Of a stretch of DNA of 41,167 bases, positions 9,676-19,035 are shown piece by piece. This DNA is from Nostoc sp. S13 (GTDB lineage Bacteria; Cyanobacteriota; Cyanobacteriia; Cyanobacteriales; Nostocaceae). Location of the stretch: positions 1 through 41,167 of the forward strand of contig NZ_JAQYWQ010000060.1 of NCBI RefSeq assembly GCF_029379315.1, written 5' to 3'. Within the stretch, counting starts at the first letter, position 1, and each line of letters begins with the position of its first letter. The position numbers and the translations under genes were made by a program. The notes under the pieces are model-generated. The model was not told where the DNA came from. It saw only the letters and a program-made list of their open reading frames with translations, and made no database searches.

Positions 9676-10167
9676 ATGCTTGAGAATCTTCTGAATAACC
9701 ATAATTTACCGTATCCTGATACGATACATCCTATCGTTGTGCATTTTGTGATTGCGATGGTTTTGTTTGCCTTCTTGTGTGATGTCATTGGATACTTTAC
9801 TAGCAACTACCGTCTTTTCGAGGTGAGTTGGTGGAATATGTTTTTCGCGACAATCTCCATCTTTGTCGCTGTTATTTTTGGTCAATTTGAAGCAGGTTTA
9901 GCAGAACCTTATAACGCATCTGAACGAGTACTTAATTTACATATGATTCTTGGCTGGGCACTTGCAGGAATTCTGGCAGCCATTACAGCTTGGCGTTACG
10001 TGATTCATTGCCGCACTCCAGAAAAGATATCAGTTTATTACCTAGCAGCAAGTCTACTTTTGACTGTTTTGGTAGGCGTACAAGTGTATTTCGGAGATGA
10101 ATTGGTTTGGGTATATGGGCTGCACACTGTACCAGTTGTTGAAGCCATAAAGGAGGGCTTACTGTAA
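9676..10167 (+). CDS. DUF2231 membrane protein, first of two in the cox operon
   Basis: 163 residues with four hydrophobic helices. The N-terminal motif DTIHPIVVHFVIAMVLFAFLCD (His-Pro followed by His-Phe) is typical of DUF2231. It is similar in layout to the next protein, and its stop overlaps the next start by one base (TAATG). In heterocystous cyanobacteria such pairs precede cox3-type oxidase genes. The histidines might bind haem or quinone, but this is inference. Confidence 0.82.
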   Translation: MLENLLNNHNLPYPDTIHPIVVHFVIAMVLFAFLCDVIGYFTSNYRLFEVSWWNMFFATISIFVAVIFGQFEAGLAEPYNASERVLNLHMILGWALAGILAAITAWRYVIHCRTPEKISVYYLAASLLLTVLVGVQVYFGDELVWVYGLHTVPVVEAIKEGLL

Positions 10168-10772
10168 TGAACCCTGAAGTTATTGAGCAATTAAAGACTC
10201 AGATGGGAGCAAATGGGTTGCCCTACACTATACCCATTCACCCAAATTTAGTTCATCTCACTATAGGTTTGTTTATCCTTGGTATTACCTTTGATTTGAT
10301 TGGTGCGTTCTTCCCTTTACAACAACCAATCTTCAAGTTTTTAGCAGTTCCTGCTACTCGTTCCAGCTTCTTTGATGCTGGCTGGTACAATATGCTAGGT
10401 TCGGCACTCATCACAATTTTTACGGTAGCAGCAGGTTTTTACGAAATCATGTTGGCAGAACCACTCACTGGGGTAAAGAGTGCCTGGGGATTGGAAGCTA
10501 TGGAAACAATGCTTTGGCATGGTATGGGTGGTGTTTTTCTACTAGCGCTGATTCTTGGGATGGCTATTTGGAGAGGATTTCAGCGCTATATTTGGCGTCA
10601 AGATGACAGTCAACAAGTGCAGTGGACTTATTTAGTTTCTGGACTGTTCATCATGTTCATCATGTTCATCCACGGTACGCTAGGAGCGCAGTTAGCTACT
10701 GAGTTTGGAGTTCACAATACTGCTGATATGTTGTTGCGCTTAGGCAAAGACCCCAACTTACTGCTGAAGTAA
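10167..10772 (+). CDS. DUF2231 membrane protein, second of two in the cox operon
   Basis: 201 residues, four membrane helices, with IPIHPNLVHLTIGLFILGI near the N terminus as in the preceding protein. Additional histidines occur in MLWHGMGG and MFIHGTLG. The start overlaps the preceding stop (TAATG), which implies translational coupling. Around 10645-10670 the gene has a micro-repeat encoding IMFIMFIHG. The likely role is as an accessory subunit or assembly partner of the oxidase. Confidence 0.82.
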   Translation: MNPEVIEQLKTQMGANGLPYTIPIHPNLVHLTIGLFILGITFDLIGAFFPLQQPIFKFLAVPATRSSFFDAGWYNMLGSALITIFTVAAGFYEIMLAEPLTGVKSAWGLEAMETMLWHGMGGVFLLALILGMAIWRGFQRYIWRQDDSQQVQWTYLVSGLFIMFIMFIHGTLGAQLATEFGVHNTADMLLRLGKDPNLLLK

Positions 10773-10812
10773 TCAATGTTAGTCATTTGTCCTTTGTATA
10801 AATATGACCATT

Positions 10813-10839
10813 GTACAGACGCGATTAATCGCGTCTCTA
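10813..10839. repeat. Intergenic palindrome, AGACGCGATT type
   Basis: A near-perfect palindrome (ACAGACGCGATT / AATCGCGTCTCT) in the short gap between the second DUF2231 gene and coxB. It is of the same family as 11827-11852. Confidence 0.85.
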
Positions 10840-10846
10840 TTGACCA

Positions 10847-11824
10847 ATGACTTTTATGGGTATGAAAATCCGAAATATTTTGATCTTGAGTGCGATCGCG
10901 ATCGCCTTAGCTGCTGTTAGTCTTTTGATAGGGCAGTGGACGTATTCCTGGATGCCACCTCAAGCCGCAGCAGAATCGCAGCTCGTCGATAAGTTGTTTA
11001 GTTTTTTAATCACGCTGGGAGCATTTATCTTCCTTGGAGTCACAGGAACACTCATCTACTCAGCGATTTTCCATCGAGCAGAGCAATATGATACCAGCGA
11101 TGGCCCCCCGATTGAAGGAAATATCCCACTAGAAATTGTCTGGACTGCAATTCCTGTATTGCTAGTGTTTTGGATTGCCACCTATAGCTACCAAATCTAC
11201 GAGCAAATGGGGATTCAAGGCCCAATGGAAGCTATGCATATGCATATTCCAGTCTTGATGAAATCAGCATCTGCTGCACCAATTAACGGGGATGCCAGGA
11301 TAGTTTCCGCCTCCCCGACTTTCTCAACTGTATCAACTGATGCCACATCAAATGTAATCCCATTTGAAGACATTGAAGTTAATGCCAAACAATGGGCTTG
11401 GGTTTTCCGCTATCCAAAAACAGGAATCACCAGCACCGAACTACATTTACCCGTCAATCATCGCATTCGTCTAGCTATGCAGTCCGAGGATGTTCTCCAC
11501 GGCTTTTATATTCCGGCTTTCCGAGTCAAGCAAGACATTATTCCCAACCGCAACATTGACTTTGAATTCACTCCCATCCGTATTGGCAAATATCAATTGA
11601 CTGATTCCGAATTTAGCGGTACTTACTTTGCAACCATGCGGGCAAATGTTGTTGTCGAGTCCTCTGAAGATTATAAGAAGTGGCTGCACCAAGCAGCAAA
11701 TCGTAAACCATGTACTGCAAATAATCAAGCAGCTTCTGAATATGCCCAAGAATCAAAAGAATTAATCAAAGGCTGGGTTACGGTAGCACCCGCACAAGCC
11801 CCTGTAGTTAATTACAGCAATTAG
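10847..11824 (+). CDS. coxB: Cytochrome/quinol oxidase subunit II lacking the CuA site (Cox3/ARTO type)
   Basis: About 320-325 residues with N-terminal membrane helices (ILILSAIAIALAAVSLLI, FSFLITLGAFIFLGV, VWTAIPVLLVFWIATYSY) and a periplasmic cupredoxin domain (VNAKQWAWVFRYP, EDVLHGFYIPAFRVKQD). The CuA ligands are mostly gone: the CSExCGxxHxxM motif reads DSEFSGTYFATM (D253, S257, F261), with only H218 and M264 kept. This implies electrons come from quinol rather than cytochrome c, as proposed for cyanobacterial ARTO/Cox3. The ATGs at 10847, 10856 and 10862 are all possible; 10862 gives a conventional signal-anchor start. Confidence 0.9.
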   Translation: MTFMGMKIRNILILSAIAIALAAVSLLIGQWTYSWMPPQAAAESQLVDKLFSFLITLGAFIFLGVTGTLIYSAIFHRAEQYDTSDGPPIEGNIPLEIVWTAIPVLLVFWIATYSYQIYEQMGIQGPMEAMHMHIPVLMKSASAAPINGDARIVSASPTFSTVSTDATSNVIPFEDIEVNAKQWAWVFRYPKTGITSTELHLPVNHRIRLAMQSEDVLHGFYIPAFRVKQDIIPNRNIDFEFTPIRIGKYQLTDSEFSGTYFATMRANVVVESSEDYKKWLHQAANRKPCTANNQAASEYAQESKELIKGWVTVAPAQAPVVNYSN

Positions 11825-11826
11825 TC

Positions 11827-11854
11827 GTAGAGACGCGATTAATCGCGTCTCCAC
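11827..11854. repeat. Intergenic palindrome between coxB and coxA
   Basis: GTAGAGACGCGATT then AATCGCGTCTCCAC: a perfect 20-base core palindrome between two operon genes. Its repetition at the previous junction suggests a stable mRNA hairpin. Confidence 0.85.
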
Positions 11855-11910
11855 AATGGTCATTAGTTTTGGAAAAATGACAAATTAAAAAGAATAAAGG
11901 ATAAAAGACA

Positions 11911-13560
11911 ATGACAAATATTTCCGTTGAAGACATTACAGGTGATGCACCTGAACAGGAACCGAGAGTAAACTGGAAGCAATACTTTAGCTTTAGCACA
12001 GACCACAAAGTTATCGGTATTCAGTATATTGTTACCGCTTTCATTCTCTTTTTAGTTGGTGGCATATTTGCAATGATTATTCGTGGGGAATTGATTACCC
12101 CAGAATCAGACCTCGTTGACCGTAGTGTCTATAATGCAATGTTCACCATGCACGGCACTGTGATGCTATTTGGATGGACATTCCCCATACTTACAGGTTT
12201 TGCTAACTATCTTGTACCTCTGATGATTGGGGCGCGAGATATGGCGTTTCCCAGACTAAATGCTGTTGCGTTCTGGATGATACCGATCGCTGCTATCTTA
12301 TTGATGGGCAGTTTCTTTGTACCCGGTGGGCCAGCGCAAGCCGGTTGGTGGTCATATCCTCCCGTTAGCTTGCAAAACCCGACAGGAAACTTAATCAATG
12401 GTGAAGTTATCTGGCTTCTAGCAGTAGCAATATCAGGTGTTTCCTCAATTATGGGGGCGATTAACTTTGTCACTACGATTGTGAAGATGCGTGCACCTGG
12501 TATGACACCCTTCCGTACACCCATCTTTGTTTGGAATGTATTCAGTGCCCAGATTATCCAACTGTTTGGACTACCTGTTTTAACAGCAGGTGCAGTCATG
12601 CTTTTACTCGACTTAACAGTTGGAACTAGCTTTTTTGACCCCGCCAAGGGAGGCGACCCGGTTCTATTTCAGCACTTTTTCTGGTTCTACTCACACCCTG
12701 CTGTTTATGTAATCATTCTGCCGGTCTTTGGAGTCTTTTCAGAGATATTCCCTGTTTTTGCCCGTAAACCTCTGTTTGGCTATAAAATTGTCGCCATTTC
12801 ATCTCTTCTGATCGCTGGAGTTAGCGGTATAGTCTGGGTACACCATTTATACGTCAGTGGTACTCCAGGCTGGATGCGGCTGTTTTTCATGCTGACAACA
12901 ATGTTCGTTTCTGTCCCCACTGGCATTAAGGTGTTTGCCTGGACTGCAACGATTTGGGGTGGCAAGCTGCGATTTGATACACCAATGCTATTTGCCTTTG
13001 GTGCATTAATATTGTTTGTGTTTGCAGGTATCACTGGCATCACCCTTTCCTCTGTTCCCGTTGATGTCCATGTCAACAACACCTATTATGTAGTGGGTCA
13101 CTTCCACTATGTTCTATATGGCACAGTCACGATGGGGATGTTTGCTGCTATTTACTTCTGGTTCCCCAAGATGACTGGACGTATGTATTACGAAGGCTTG
13201 GGCAAGTTGCACTTCTGGCTGGCATTCATTGGCACTAACCTCAACTTTTTTCCAATGCACCCATTAGGATTACAGGGAATGTTGCGTCGAGTTTCTTCTT
13301 ATGCCCCAGAATATGAATTTTGGAATATTATCGCCAGTCTCGGCGGATTTTTGCTAGGTGTATCCACTTTGCCCTTCATTCTGAATATTATTGGTTCTTG
13401 GATACATGACAAGCAAGCACCGAAGAATCCTTGGCGAGCAATTGGACTGGAGTGGTTAGTTTCTTCACCACCTCCTGTCGAGAATTTTGAGGAAATTCCA
13501 GTTGTTATAAGTGAACCCTACGGCTACGGTAAATCTGAACCATTAGTGGCCGAGCATTAG
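11911..13560 (+). CDS. coxA: Haem-copper oxidase subunit I, A2 type
   Basis: 549 residues, about 12 membrane helices. It carries the low-spin haem ligand region [12 protein letters not shown] and the CuB/crosslink motif YSHPAVY in place of GHPEVY. The CuB histidine pair is in [10 protein letters not shown], the K-channel region is [16 protein letters not shown], and the haem ligands are in [10 protein letters not shown]. The D-channel entrance ([10 protein letters not shown]) is present. Loss of the HPEV glutamate together with the YS pair marks the A2 subfamily. It reduces O2 to water in the membrane with proton pumping. With the CuA-less subunit II, it probably takes electrons from plastoquinol. 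Confidence 0.95.
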   Translation: MTNISVEDITGDAPEQEPRVNWKQYFSFSTDHKVIGIQYIVTAFILFLVGGIFAMIIRGELITPESDLVDRSVYNAMFTMHGTVMLFGWTFPILTGFANYLVPLMIGARDMAFPRLNAVAFWMIPIAAILLMGSFFVPGGPAQAGWWSYPPVSLQNPTGNLINGEVIWLLAVAISGVSSIMGAINFVTTIVKMRAPGMTPFRTPIFVWNVFSAQIIQLFGLPVLTAGAVMLLLDLTVGTSFFDPAKGGDPVLFQHFFWFYSHPAVYVIILPVFGVFSEIFPVFARKPLFGYKIVAISSLLIAGVSGIVWVHHLYVSGTPGWMRLFFMLTTMFVSVPTGIKVFAWTATIWGGKLRFDTPMLFAFGALILFVFAGITGITLSSVPVDVHVNNTYYVVGHFHYVLYGTVTMGMFAAIYFWFPKMTGRMYYEGLGKLHFWLAFIGTNLNFFPMHPLGLQGMLRRVSSYAPEYEFWNIIASLGGFLLGVSTLPFILNIIGSWIHDKQAPKNPWRAIGLEWLVSSPPPVENFEEIPVVISEPYGYGKSEPLVAEH

Positions 13561-13765
13561 AGAGCAGTCCAAATGTTTGATTTGATTTTTAAACGCATAG
13601 GCACTTCTCTACGAGATGCTACGTAAACGCCTTCCCGTAGGGTAGGAGCGCAGAGGTTCACACAGAGAGTTTGAGATCAGGTATTACGCGATCGCAAACT
13701 ACTACTTTGCTCTCTTTTCTTTCTCTGTACCTCTGCGTGAGATAAATATATAGGAGTTTCAAGCA

Positions 13766-14368
13766 ATGGACAGTTCCATAATTTCAGAAGAATCAGATCA
13801 TCCCTCACACGAGCATACCCATGATGAAGAAGGCAGCAAGATGTTTGGCTTCATTGTCTTCTTGCTGTCAGAGACTTTCATTTTCCTCGGTTTTTTTACA
13901 GCATATATTGTCTATAAAACAGCAAATCCTGACTGGCTACCAGCTGGTGTTTCTGGACTGGAAGTTAGAGATCCGGCAATTAATACGGTAATTCTTGTTT
14001 CTAGTAGCTTTGTTATCTACTTGGCAGAACGCGCCCTTGCACGCCATGACTTGTTGAAATTTCGGCAGTTTCTAATGCTTTCGATCGCAATGGGATCTTA
14101 CTTTTTAGTTGGACAAGCGATCGAGTGGAGCCATCTTTCTTTTGGCTTTACCACAGGTGTTTTTGGTGGAATGTTCTACTTACTGACAGGCTTCCACGGT
14201 TTGCACGTTCTTACTGGCATTTTGTTGCAGATACTTGTTTTTGGTCGCTCTTTCATTCCTGATAACTACGATACAGGTCATTTTGGTGTAAATGCCACTT
14301 CTATTTTCTGGCACTTTGTTGATGTCATCTGGATTGTTTTGTTTGTCCTGATTTATATCTGGCAATGA
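13766..14368 (+). CDS. coxC: Haem-copper oxidase subunit III
   Basis: 200 residues. The N-terminal SHEHTHDEEGSKMFGF segment is followed by five membrane helices (IVFLLSETFIFLGFFTAYIV first). GFHGLHVLTGILLQ and FWHFVDVIWIVLFVLIYIW are the conserved subunit III motifs. A GGAG site precedes the ATG. The gap from coxA (205 bases) holds small cyanobacterial repeats. It completes the oxidase operon. Confidence 0.93.
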   Translation: MDSSIISEESDHPSHEHTHDEEGSKMFGFIVFLLSETFIFLGFFTAYIVYKTANPDWLPAGVSGLEVRDPAINTVILVSSSFVIYLAERALARHDLLKFRQFLMLSIAMGSYFLVGQAIEWSHLSFGFTTGVFGGMFYLLTGFHGLHVLTGILLQILVFGRSFIPDNYDTGHFGVNATSIFWHFVDVIWIVLFVLIYIWQ

Positions 14369-15107
14369 CACTCTGTTGTTAGCCACTTATTGGGCTGCTG
14401 GTTGTGCAACACTCTTCATTTTGCTCTTGGAGAAACTTCAAACGCTAACTTGTGTTAATAAAAACTTGATCAAGTGCGATCGCTCCAGCATTAAATATTG
14501 AAGAAGAATACATTCGTCAGAATAGATTCGTCAGAATGCAATCAGTGGGGAATTCAGACCCGCCACTACGAAAGTTGACCACCAAATTTTCTTGTTTTGT
14601 GGGGGTCTTAAACGCCGTTTATTCATCCACCAGTCGCACAAAATACCCAAGTGAATTCTGGCGAATGGCACCTTTATTCTGTTTGATAAAACAGGAGCCG
14701 TTGCCAAACCATGAATAATCTCTAATAGCAGAGCATATAGCAATCCTAAATCATTCGTGAAAAATTAGATCCCCGACTTCTTTAAGAAGTCGGGGATCTG
14801 GACACTGCGAATTTTCACAAATCAGATAGGATTGCTATATCTACGAATCATATTAGCATTCGTCCGCGCACAATTGATTAAGTCATGAGTGCCAAGCACC
14901 TGAGAAATTGGTTGTATTGATTTGTTCCAAGTTGCTTAATTAATAACTTAATTAAAATACCAAAGGCGCATTAGATGCCCTTGGAATAATGAAATTACGA
15001 ACCCTCTTAGGACATCCCAGGAGGGTTGTATTTTGCAACTAAACCAACAGACTTGAAGCAACTATACGATTTATGCTCGACAATGTAGTCTTGTACCTTA
15101 AAAGCCA
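14369..15107. other. Gap after the oxidase operon with repeats, no gene seen
   Basis: No convincing gene in about 740 bases. It contains a MITE-like palindrome (14735-14840) and a hairpin near 15001-15028 (ACCCTC pairing with GAGGGT), followed by TGTATTTT, which could act as a terminator. Short open frames around 14530-14740 look like repeat-derived noise. Confidence 0.5.
14735..14840. mobile_element. MITE-like palindromic element
   Basis: The outer inverted ends ATATAGCAATCCTA (14735) and ATAGGATTGCTATAT (ending 14840) enclose a very stable inner hairpin, AGATCCCCGACTTCTT (14767-14782) with AAGAAGTCGGGGATCT (14784-14799). The TATAGCAATCC end also occurs at 18537 and 30711. It is non-coding. 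Confidence 0.72.
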
Positions 15108-15338
15108 ATGCCAATCGTATTTAATGTCATAGATGCTGAGGATAAAGAGCATTACTTGAACTATGAAGAGATAGAGGAAACAAAAGTAGCTGATGAAGGA
15201 TTACGCAACGAGGATTACCTCGATGCTCAATGCTTTTTCGTCCTCCTCAAAAATGGAGAGATACTCCTTCTCGAAATGGCTAGACAAAACCAAGTAAGTA
15301 AAAACTTTCTTTACCGCTTACTAATGCCAGGAGAATAG
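15108..15338 (+). CDS. Small hypothetical protein, 76 aa
   Basis: 76 residues, acidic in the first half (NVIDAEDKEHYLNYEEIEE), then a short beta-rich segment (CFFVLLKNGEILLLEMA). No recognised family, signal peptide or membrane helix. The ribosome-binding site is weak and there is no operon partner. It is called a gene because the frame ends cleanly and lies in an otherwise unoccupied region. Could be spurious. Confidence 0.45.
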   Translation: MPIVFNVIDAEDKEHYLNYEEIEETKVADEGLRNEDYLDAQCFFVLLKNGEILLLEMARQNQVSKNFLYRLLMPGE

Positions 15339-15726
15339 CCTCCTTTAATATCTAGGGCTGCCTGGATGCTGACAGTTGCTATTCTTAAATCCATCGTGGA
15401 CACACGAACCTGTTGCGATCGCAGTCTTTGATCAACTGCGATCGCATTCTAGCAAGTATCTCTAAACTACGTCACAACGACTCAAACCAAGCGATCTAAA
15501 GCCATACCAGGACATTTGTTCTATGACGTCAAGTTCCTCTAAAGTAACGCCACACTGTGTAAAAACTCAGATGTCAACATCTTGTCAATAATCTTTATCA
15601 TCATCATAATTGTCTGGAAAACAAGATAAATGGTTGATTTCCTACTCAATCTTGCTTATACTTCGCAATGTAAATTTTACTTGCGATGGTAAAGAATATT
15701 GGCACATAGATTGGTAGGAAAGTGGA
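15339..15726. other. Region upstream of the TonB receptor gene
   Basis: No gene seen. Around 15590-15615 an A/T-rich run with ATCATCATAATT resembles a weak Fur box in front of the siderophore receptor gene. A GCGATCGC-rich patch lies at 15415-15445. Confidence 0.4.
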
Positions 15727-18450
15727 ATGATCAATCATCGGGGTGTGTGCAATGGGTGTTTGCTAAGTTTGGTAACGAGTGTTTGCGTCGGTTTTGGTAG
15801 TAACTTAGTCAAGCAAGAGCCAGCTCTTGCACAGTCCCTAGTGAATAAAGAAGCGATGCCTGCGGCGGGCTACGCCTACGCATCGGTAGTCAGAAAAACC
15901 TCTGTTCAATCTGCTTTAGTCACAAAATCGAAAGCGAAGCGGGAGCAAACACTCATATCAGAAGTTCGCCAACTCAATTCTATAGAACCTCCATTCAACA
16001 GCACATCATATGTATTGAAGGTCAACAGAGTAAAGAACTTTATCGCTCAACTAAGTCAACCGCAAACAGATGTAGTATCAGTTACAAACGTGAAGGTAAA
16101 TAGCACTGATCAGGGGATAGAGTTAATTTTAGTTACGGCTAACTCCCAGAAATTGCAAGTTTCACCAAAGACAGAGGGTAACTCCTACATTGTAGATATT
16201 CCCAATGCTAAGTTACAGCTTGCCGGTGGGGAGAGTTTTCGACAAGCAAAGCCAGTAGCAGGTATTACTGAAGTAATAGTTACAAATACTGCTGACAACA
16301 CCTTACGATTGACAATTGTGGGAAAGCAGGGTGCGCCACAGGTACAGTTATTTGATAGTCAGACTGAAGGTTTAGTGTTTAAGGTGAGTACGACAACTTC
16401 TACTGCACGGCAGCCAATAACTACGCCTGAAGACAACCAAGAGCCAATAGAACTAGTAGTAACTGGTACTCCAGACACAAGATATCAGGTTCCTGATGCG
16501 ATTGTGGGGACTCGGACTAATAGGCGGATACAGGATATTCCTCAGTCGATTCAGGTGGTTCCCCGGCAGAGTTGGGAGGATCAAGGAGCCGTTAACGCTA
16601 TTGATGCCTTAAGAAGCGTCGGTGTTATCCAGGCTTTCAATTCGCCGACCAATGGTGATGTCTTCACCATTAGGGGTTTTCAGACGAGCAACATCCTTCG
16701 CAACGGTCTTAAGGACTATACAGCAGGAGCTATATCAGGACAAACACAACTCGCCAACATTGAAAGGTTAGAGGTTCTGAGGGGGCCAGCCTCTGTCCTT
16801 TACGGTCAAGGCAATCCGGGTGGCACGATTAACTTTGTGACGAAGCAGCCGCTGAGTGAGCCTTACTTCGCTACCAGTATGACTTTTGGCAGTTATAATT
16901 TCTATCAACCAACTTTAGATATCTCTGGTCCTCTCAATTCTGACAAAACGCTCCTTTATCGTTTAAATGCTTCTTACATCAGCACAGAAAGTTTTGTTGA
17001 CTTTTTTTACAATCAGCGCTATCTAATTGCACCCGCTCTGAGTTGGCAAATAAGTAAAAATACGAAGCTGAGTTTTGAAGGCGAGTTTCGAGACCAGCAG
17101 CAGTATCCCAGAACGGGGCTACCTGCTGTCGGAACTGTCTTGCCTAACCCAAATGGAGAGATTCCGCTCAGTCTTAACACATTAGATGAAGATGCCAGAA
17201 ACAACCGTCGTTCCATTCTATTGGGCTATAACTTTGAACATCACTTTAGTGATAATTGGTCTTTGGTGAATGCTTTTCATGTTAGGTCTATAAGATATAG
17301 AACAGATAGTGCCAATTCTGGCTCTCTACAACTTGATGGTCGGACTCTAAATCGCACACAGCAAAACTATATAGGAGCGCCTGCTGCCGATGAAGAGTAT
17401 GCTCTAGACAACCATGTGGTAGGCAAATTTAAAACTGGCAGCCTTCAGCATGAATTAGTTGCTGGCTTTGATTTGTACAGAGATATTAGTCAGTTCGATC
17501 AGACAATGCGGGTTATTGGTTCTATAGATGTGTTCAACCCCGTCTATGGTCAGCCTGTCGGTGGTCTTCGTTCTAGAATGAATCAAAAAACTAAAAATGA
17601 TCAGCTCGGCTTTTATGTTCAAGATATAGTCACACTTACTAATAACGTTAACTTGGTTTTCGGCGGACGTGGAGATTTTGTTGATAATAAAGTTACCAAC
17701 TTTTTAAATACAAGTGCCAATCAAAGTCAATCAGACTTTGCATTTAGTCCTCGTGTAGGTCTTGTCTATAAACCTATCCAACCCGTCTCACTCTATGCCA
17801 GCTACAGTGAATCCTTCTCCCAAAATGTTGGAACCACATTTGGGGGTAGTTTATTTCAACCCAGTACTGGCACTCAATACGAAGTGGGAGTCAAGGCTGA
17901 TTTCTTCAGCGGCAGGCTATCTTCAACCTTTGCCTTGTATCAACTGACTTTATCCAATGTTTTGACGCCTGATCCTAACCCTAATCGTCCCACATTTAAT
18001 ATCCAAACGGGTGAACAACGGAGCCGAGGTATTGAACTCAATGTCACAGGGGAGATATTGCCAGGCTGGAATGTGATTGCCTCCTATGCTTACACGGATG
18101 GACAGGTGACAAAGGACGAACGATACATTGGCAATCGACTGGTGAACGTCCCTGAGAATAGCGCGAGTTTGTGGACGACTTACACCTTTGCCAAGGGGAA
18201 TTTGCAAGGGTTAGGGTTTGGACTAGGTTTGTTCTATGTCGGCGAACGGCAGGGGGATCTGACAAACTCGTTCAGTGTACCCAGTTATTTACGCCTTGAT
18301 GCTGCTGTCTACTATCGAATAAATCGCCTTAGCTTCGCGCTTAACCTCAAGAATCTGTCCGATGTTCAGTACTTCACCCCGCGAACTATTAACCTTGTTT
18401 ATCCTGAAGACCCATTTATTGTGGAGGGAACAGTAAGTTGGGAGTTGTGA
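15727..18450 (+). CDS. TonB-dependent siderophore receptor with AMIN domain
   Basis: 907 residues. A signal peptide ends near PALAQS (residue ~37). An AMIN domain (about residues 115-220; VTNVKVNSTDQGIELILVT ... TEGLVFKVS) is followed by a plug starting VVTGTPDTRYQVPDAIVGTR with DIPQSIQVVPRQ and RLEVLRGPASVLYGQGNPGG. A 22-strand barrel ends in VEGTVSWEL, with a C-terminal aromatic-rich strand. It matches the FhuA/IutA-like ferric-siderophore receptors of cyanobacteria and imports siderophore across the outer membrane using TonB. A small repeat is inserted in frame at about residues 43-55. The signal peptide region resembles that of tupA. The ABC transporter at 19036-23352 is the likely partner. 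Confidence 0.93.
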   Translation: MINHRGVCNGCLLSLVTSVCVGFGSNLVKQEPALAQSLVNKEAMPAAGYAYASVVRKTSVQSALVTKSKAKREQTLISEVRQLNSIEPPFNSTSYVLKVNRVKNFIAQLSQPQTDVVSVTNVKVNSTDQGIELILVTANSQKLQVSPKTEGNSYIVDIPNAKLQLAGGESFRQAKPVAGITEVIVTNTADNTLRLTIVGKQGAPQVQLFDSQTEGLVFKVSTTTSTARQPITTPEDNQEPIELVVTGTPDTRYQVPDAIVGTRTNRRIQDIPQSIQVVPRQSWEDQGAVNAIDALRSVGVIQAFNSPTNGDVFTIRGFQTSNILRNGLKDYTAGAISGQTQLANIERLEVLRGPASVLYGQGNPGGTINFVTKQPLSEPYFATSMTFGSYNFYQPTLDISGPLNSDKTLLYRLNASYISTESFVDFFYNQRYLIAPALSWQISKNTKLSFEGEFRDQQQYPRTGLPAVGTVLPNPNGEIPLSLNTLDEDARNNRRSILLGYNFEHHFSDNWSLVNAFHVRSIRYRTDSANSGSLQLDGRTLNRTQQNYIGAPAADEEYALDNHVVGKFKTGSLQHELVAGFDLYRDISQFDQTMRVIGSIDVFNPVYGQPVGGLRSRMNQKTKNDQLGFYVQDIVTLTNNVNLVFGGRGDFVDNKVTNFLNTSANQSQSDFAFSPRVGLVYKPIQPVSLYASYSESFSQNVGTTFGGSLFQPSTGTQYEVGVKADFFSGRLSSTFALYQLTLSNVLTPDPNPNRPTFNIQTGEQRSRGIELNVTGEILPGWNVIASYAYTDGQVTKDERYIGNRLVNVPENSASLWTTYTFAKGNLQGLGFGLGLFYVGERQGDLTNSFSVPSYLRLDAAVYYRINRLSFALNLKNLSDVQYFTPRTINLVYPEDPFIVEGTVSWEL

Positions 18451-18496
18451 CAGAGCACAATGTGGAATGACACGCTTGAAAAATTGATTATTTCCA

Positions 18497-18779
18497 AATT
18501 TTGATGTTTGATTTTATTGGCAAGGTAGTAGTTATATATAGCAATCCGATTTGATTTTTGAAAAAATCTAAGTATATGTAGGGTGTGTTATCGCGTAGCG
18601 TAACGCACCTGGAATCAGAGGTGGTGCGTTAGCCTTTGGCGTAACGCACCCTACGTATATTTCAAAAATCAAATATCAGTCCTATATCAGCCAATCGAGT
18701 TCTTGATGATTTATTTACTTACATTTTGCACCCACTAGAAGAAACCAGGAGTAAAGGAATAAAGCCTGCAAAAGCATAA
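18497..18779 (+). pseudogene. Remnant of a siderophore-binding protein gene, split by a MITE
   Basis: Positions 18687-18779 encode SANRVLDDLFTYILHPLEE plus a short tail, matching the C terminus SANRVINDLFTYILHPLEA of the intact gene ending at 23352. Before the MITE, 18497-18536 also resembles the same gene just upstream of that point. A second copy of the binding protein gene once followed the TonB receptor, lost its 5' part and was then hit by the MITE at 18537-18686. Confidence 0.75.
18537..18686. mobile_element. MITE-like element inside the binding-protein remnant
   Basis: A 150-bp palindrome with ends TATAGCAATCC and AGTCCTATA. Inner arms TTTGATTTTTGAAA and TTTCAAAAATCAAA follow, with a second internal palindrome built on GTAGGGTG/CACCCTAC and TAACGCACC. 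It has no coding capacity and belongs to the same end family as 14735 and 30711. Confidence 0.75.
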
Positions 18780-18860
18780 CCTCATTACTTTTGGCTTGAT
18801 CGCACGAGTCTTTAGTTATCCGTGAGAAATTAAAATCAGCTTACTTTTGTCAATTACAGA

Positions 18861-18969
18861 ACTTACGCAAAATTATGAAAAAACGAACCGCATTCGCGCA
18901 GCGTCTCGTTAGAGAAGGACGCAAAGGACACAAAGAAATAAGCTTTCAGAGAGTTATTGCGTAAGTCCT
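18861..18969. mobile_element. MITE-like element with ACTTACGCAA ends
   Basis: ACTTACGCAA at 18861-18870 is inverted as TTGCGTAAGT at 18957-18966. The interior carries common Nostocales repeat words (GCGCAGCGTCTCG, GCAAAGGACACAAAG). It sits just upstream of the permease gene at 19036. Confidence 0.65.
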
Positions 18970-19035
18970 AAATTAGTAATTATGCTTAAAAGTTAGGAAA
19001 AGCAGAGATCCGAAGTTAACTCTTGTCACAAATCC

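Noticed and set aside
14531..14743. Two antiparallel 60-70 codon frames after coxC
   Set aside because: They overlap each other, lack ribosome-binding sites and consist of repeat-like sequence.
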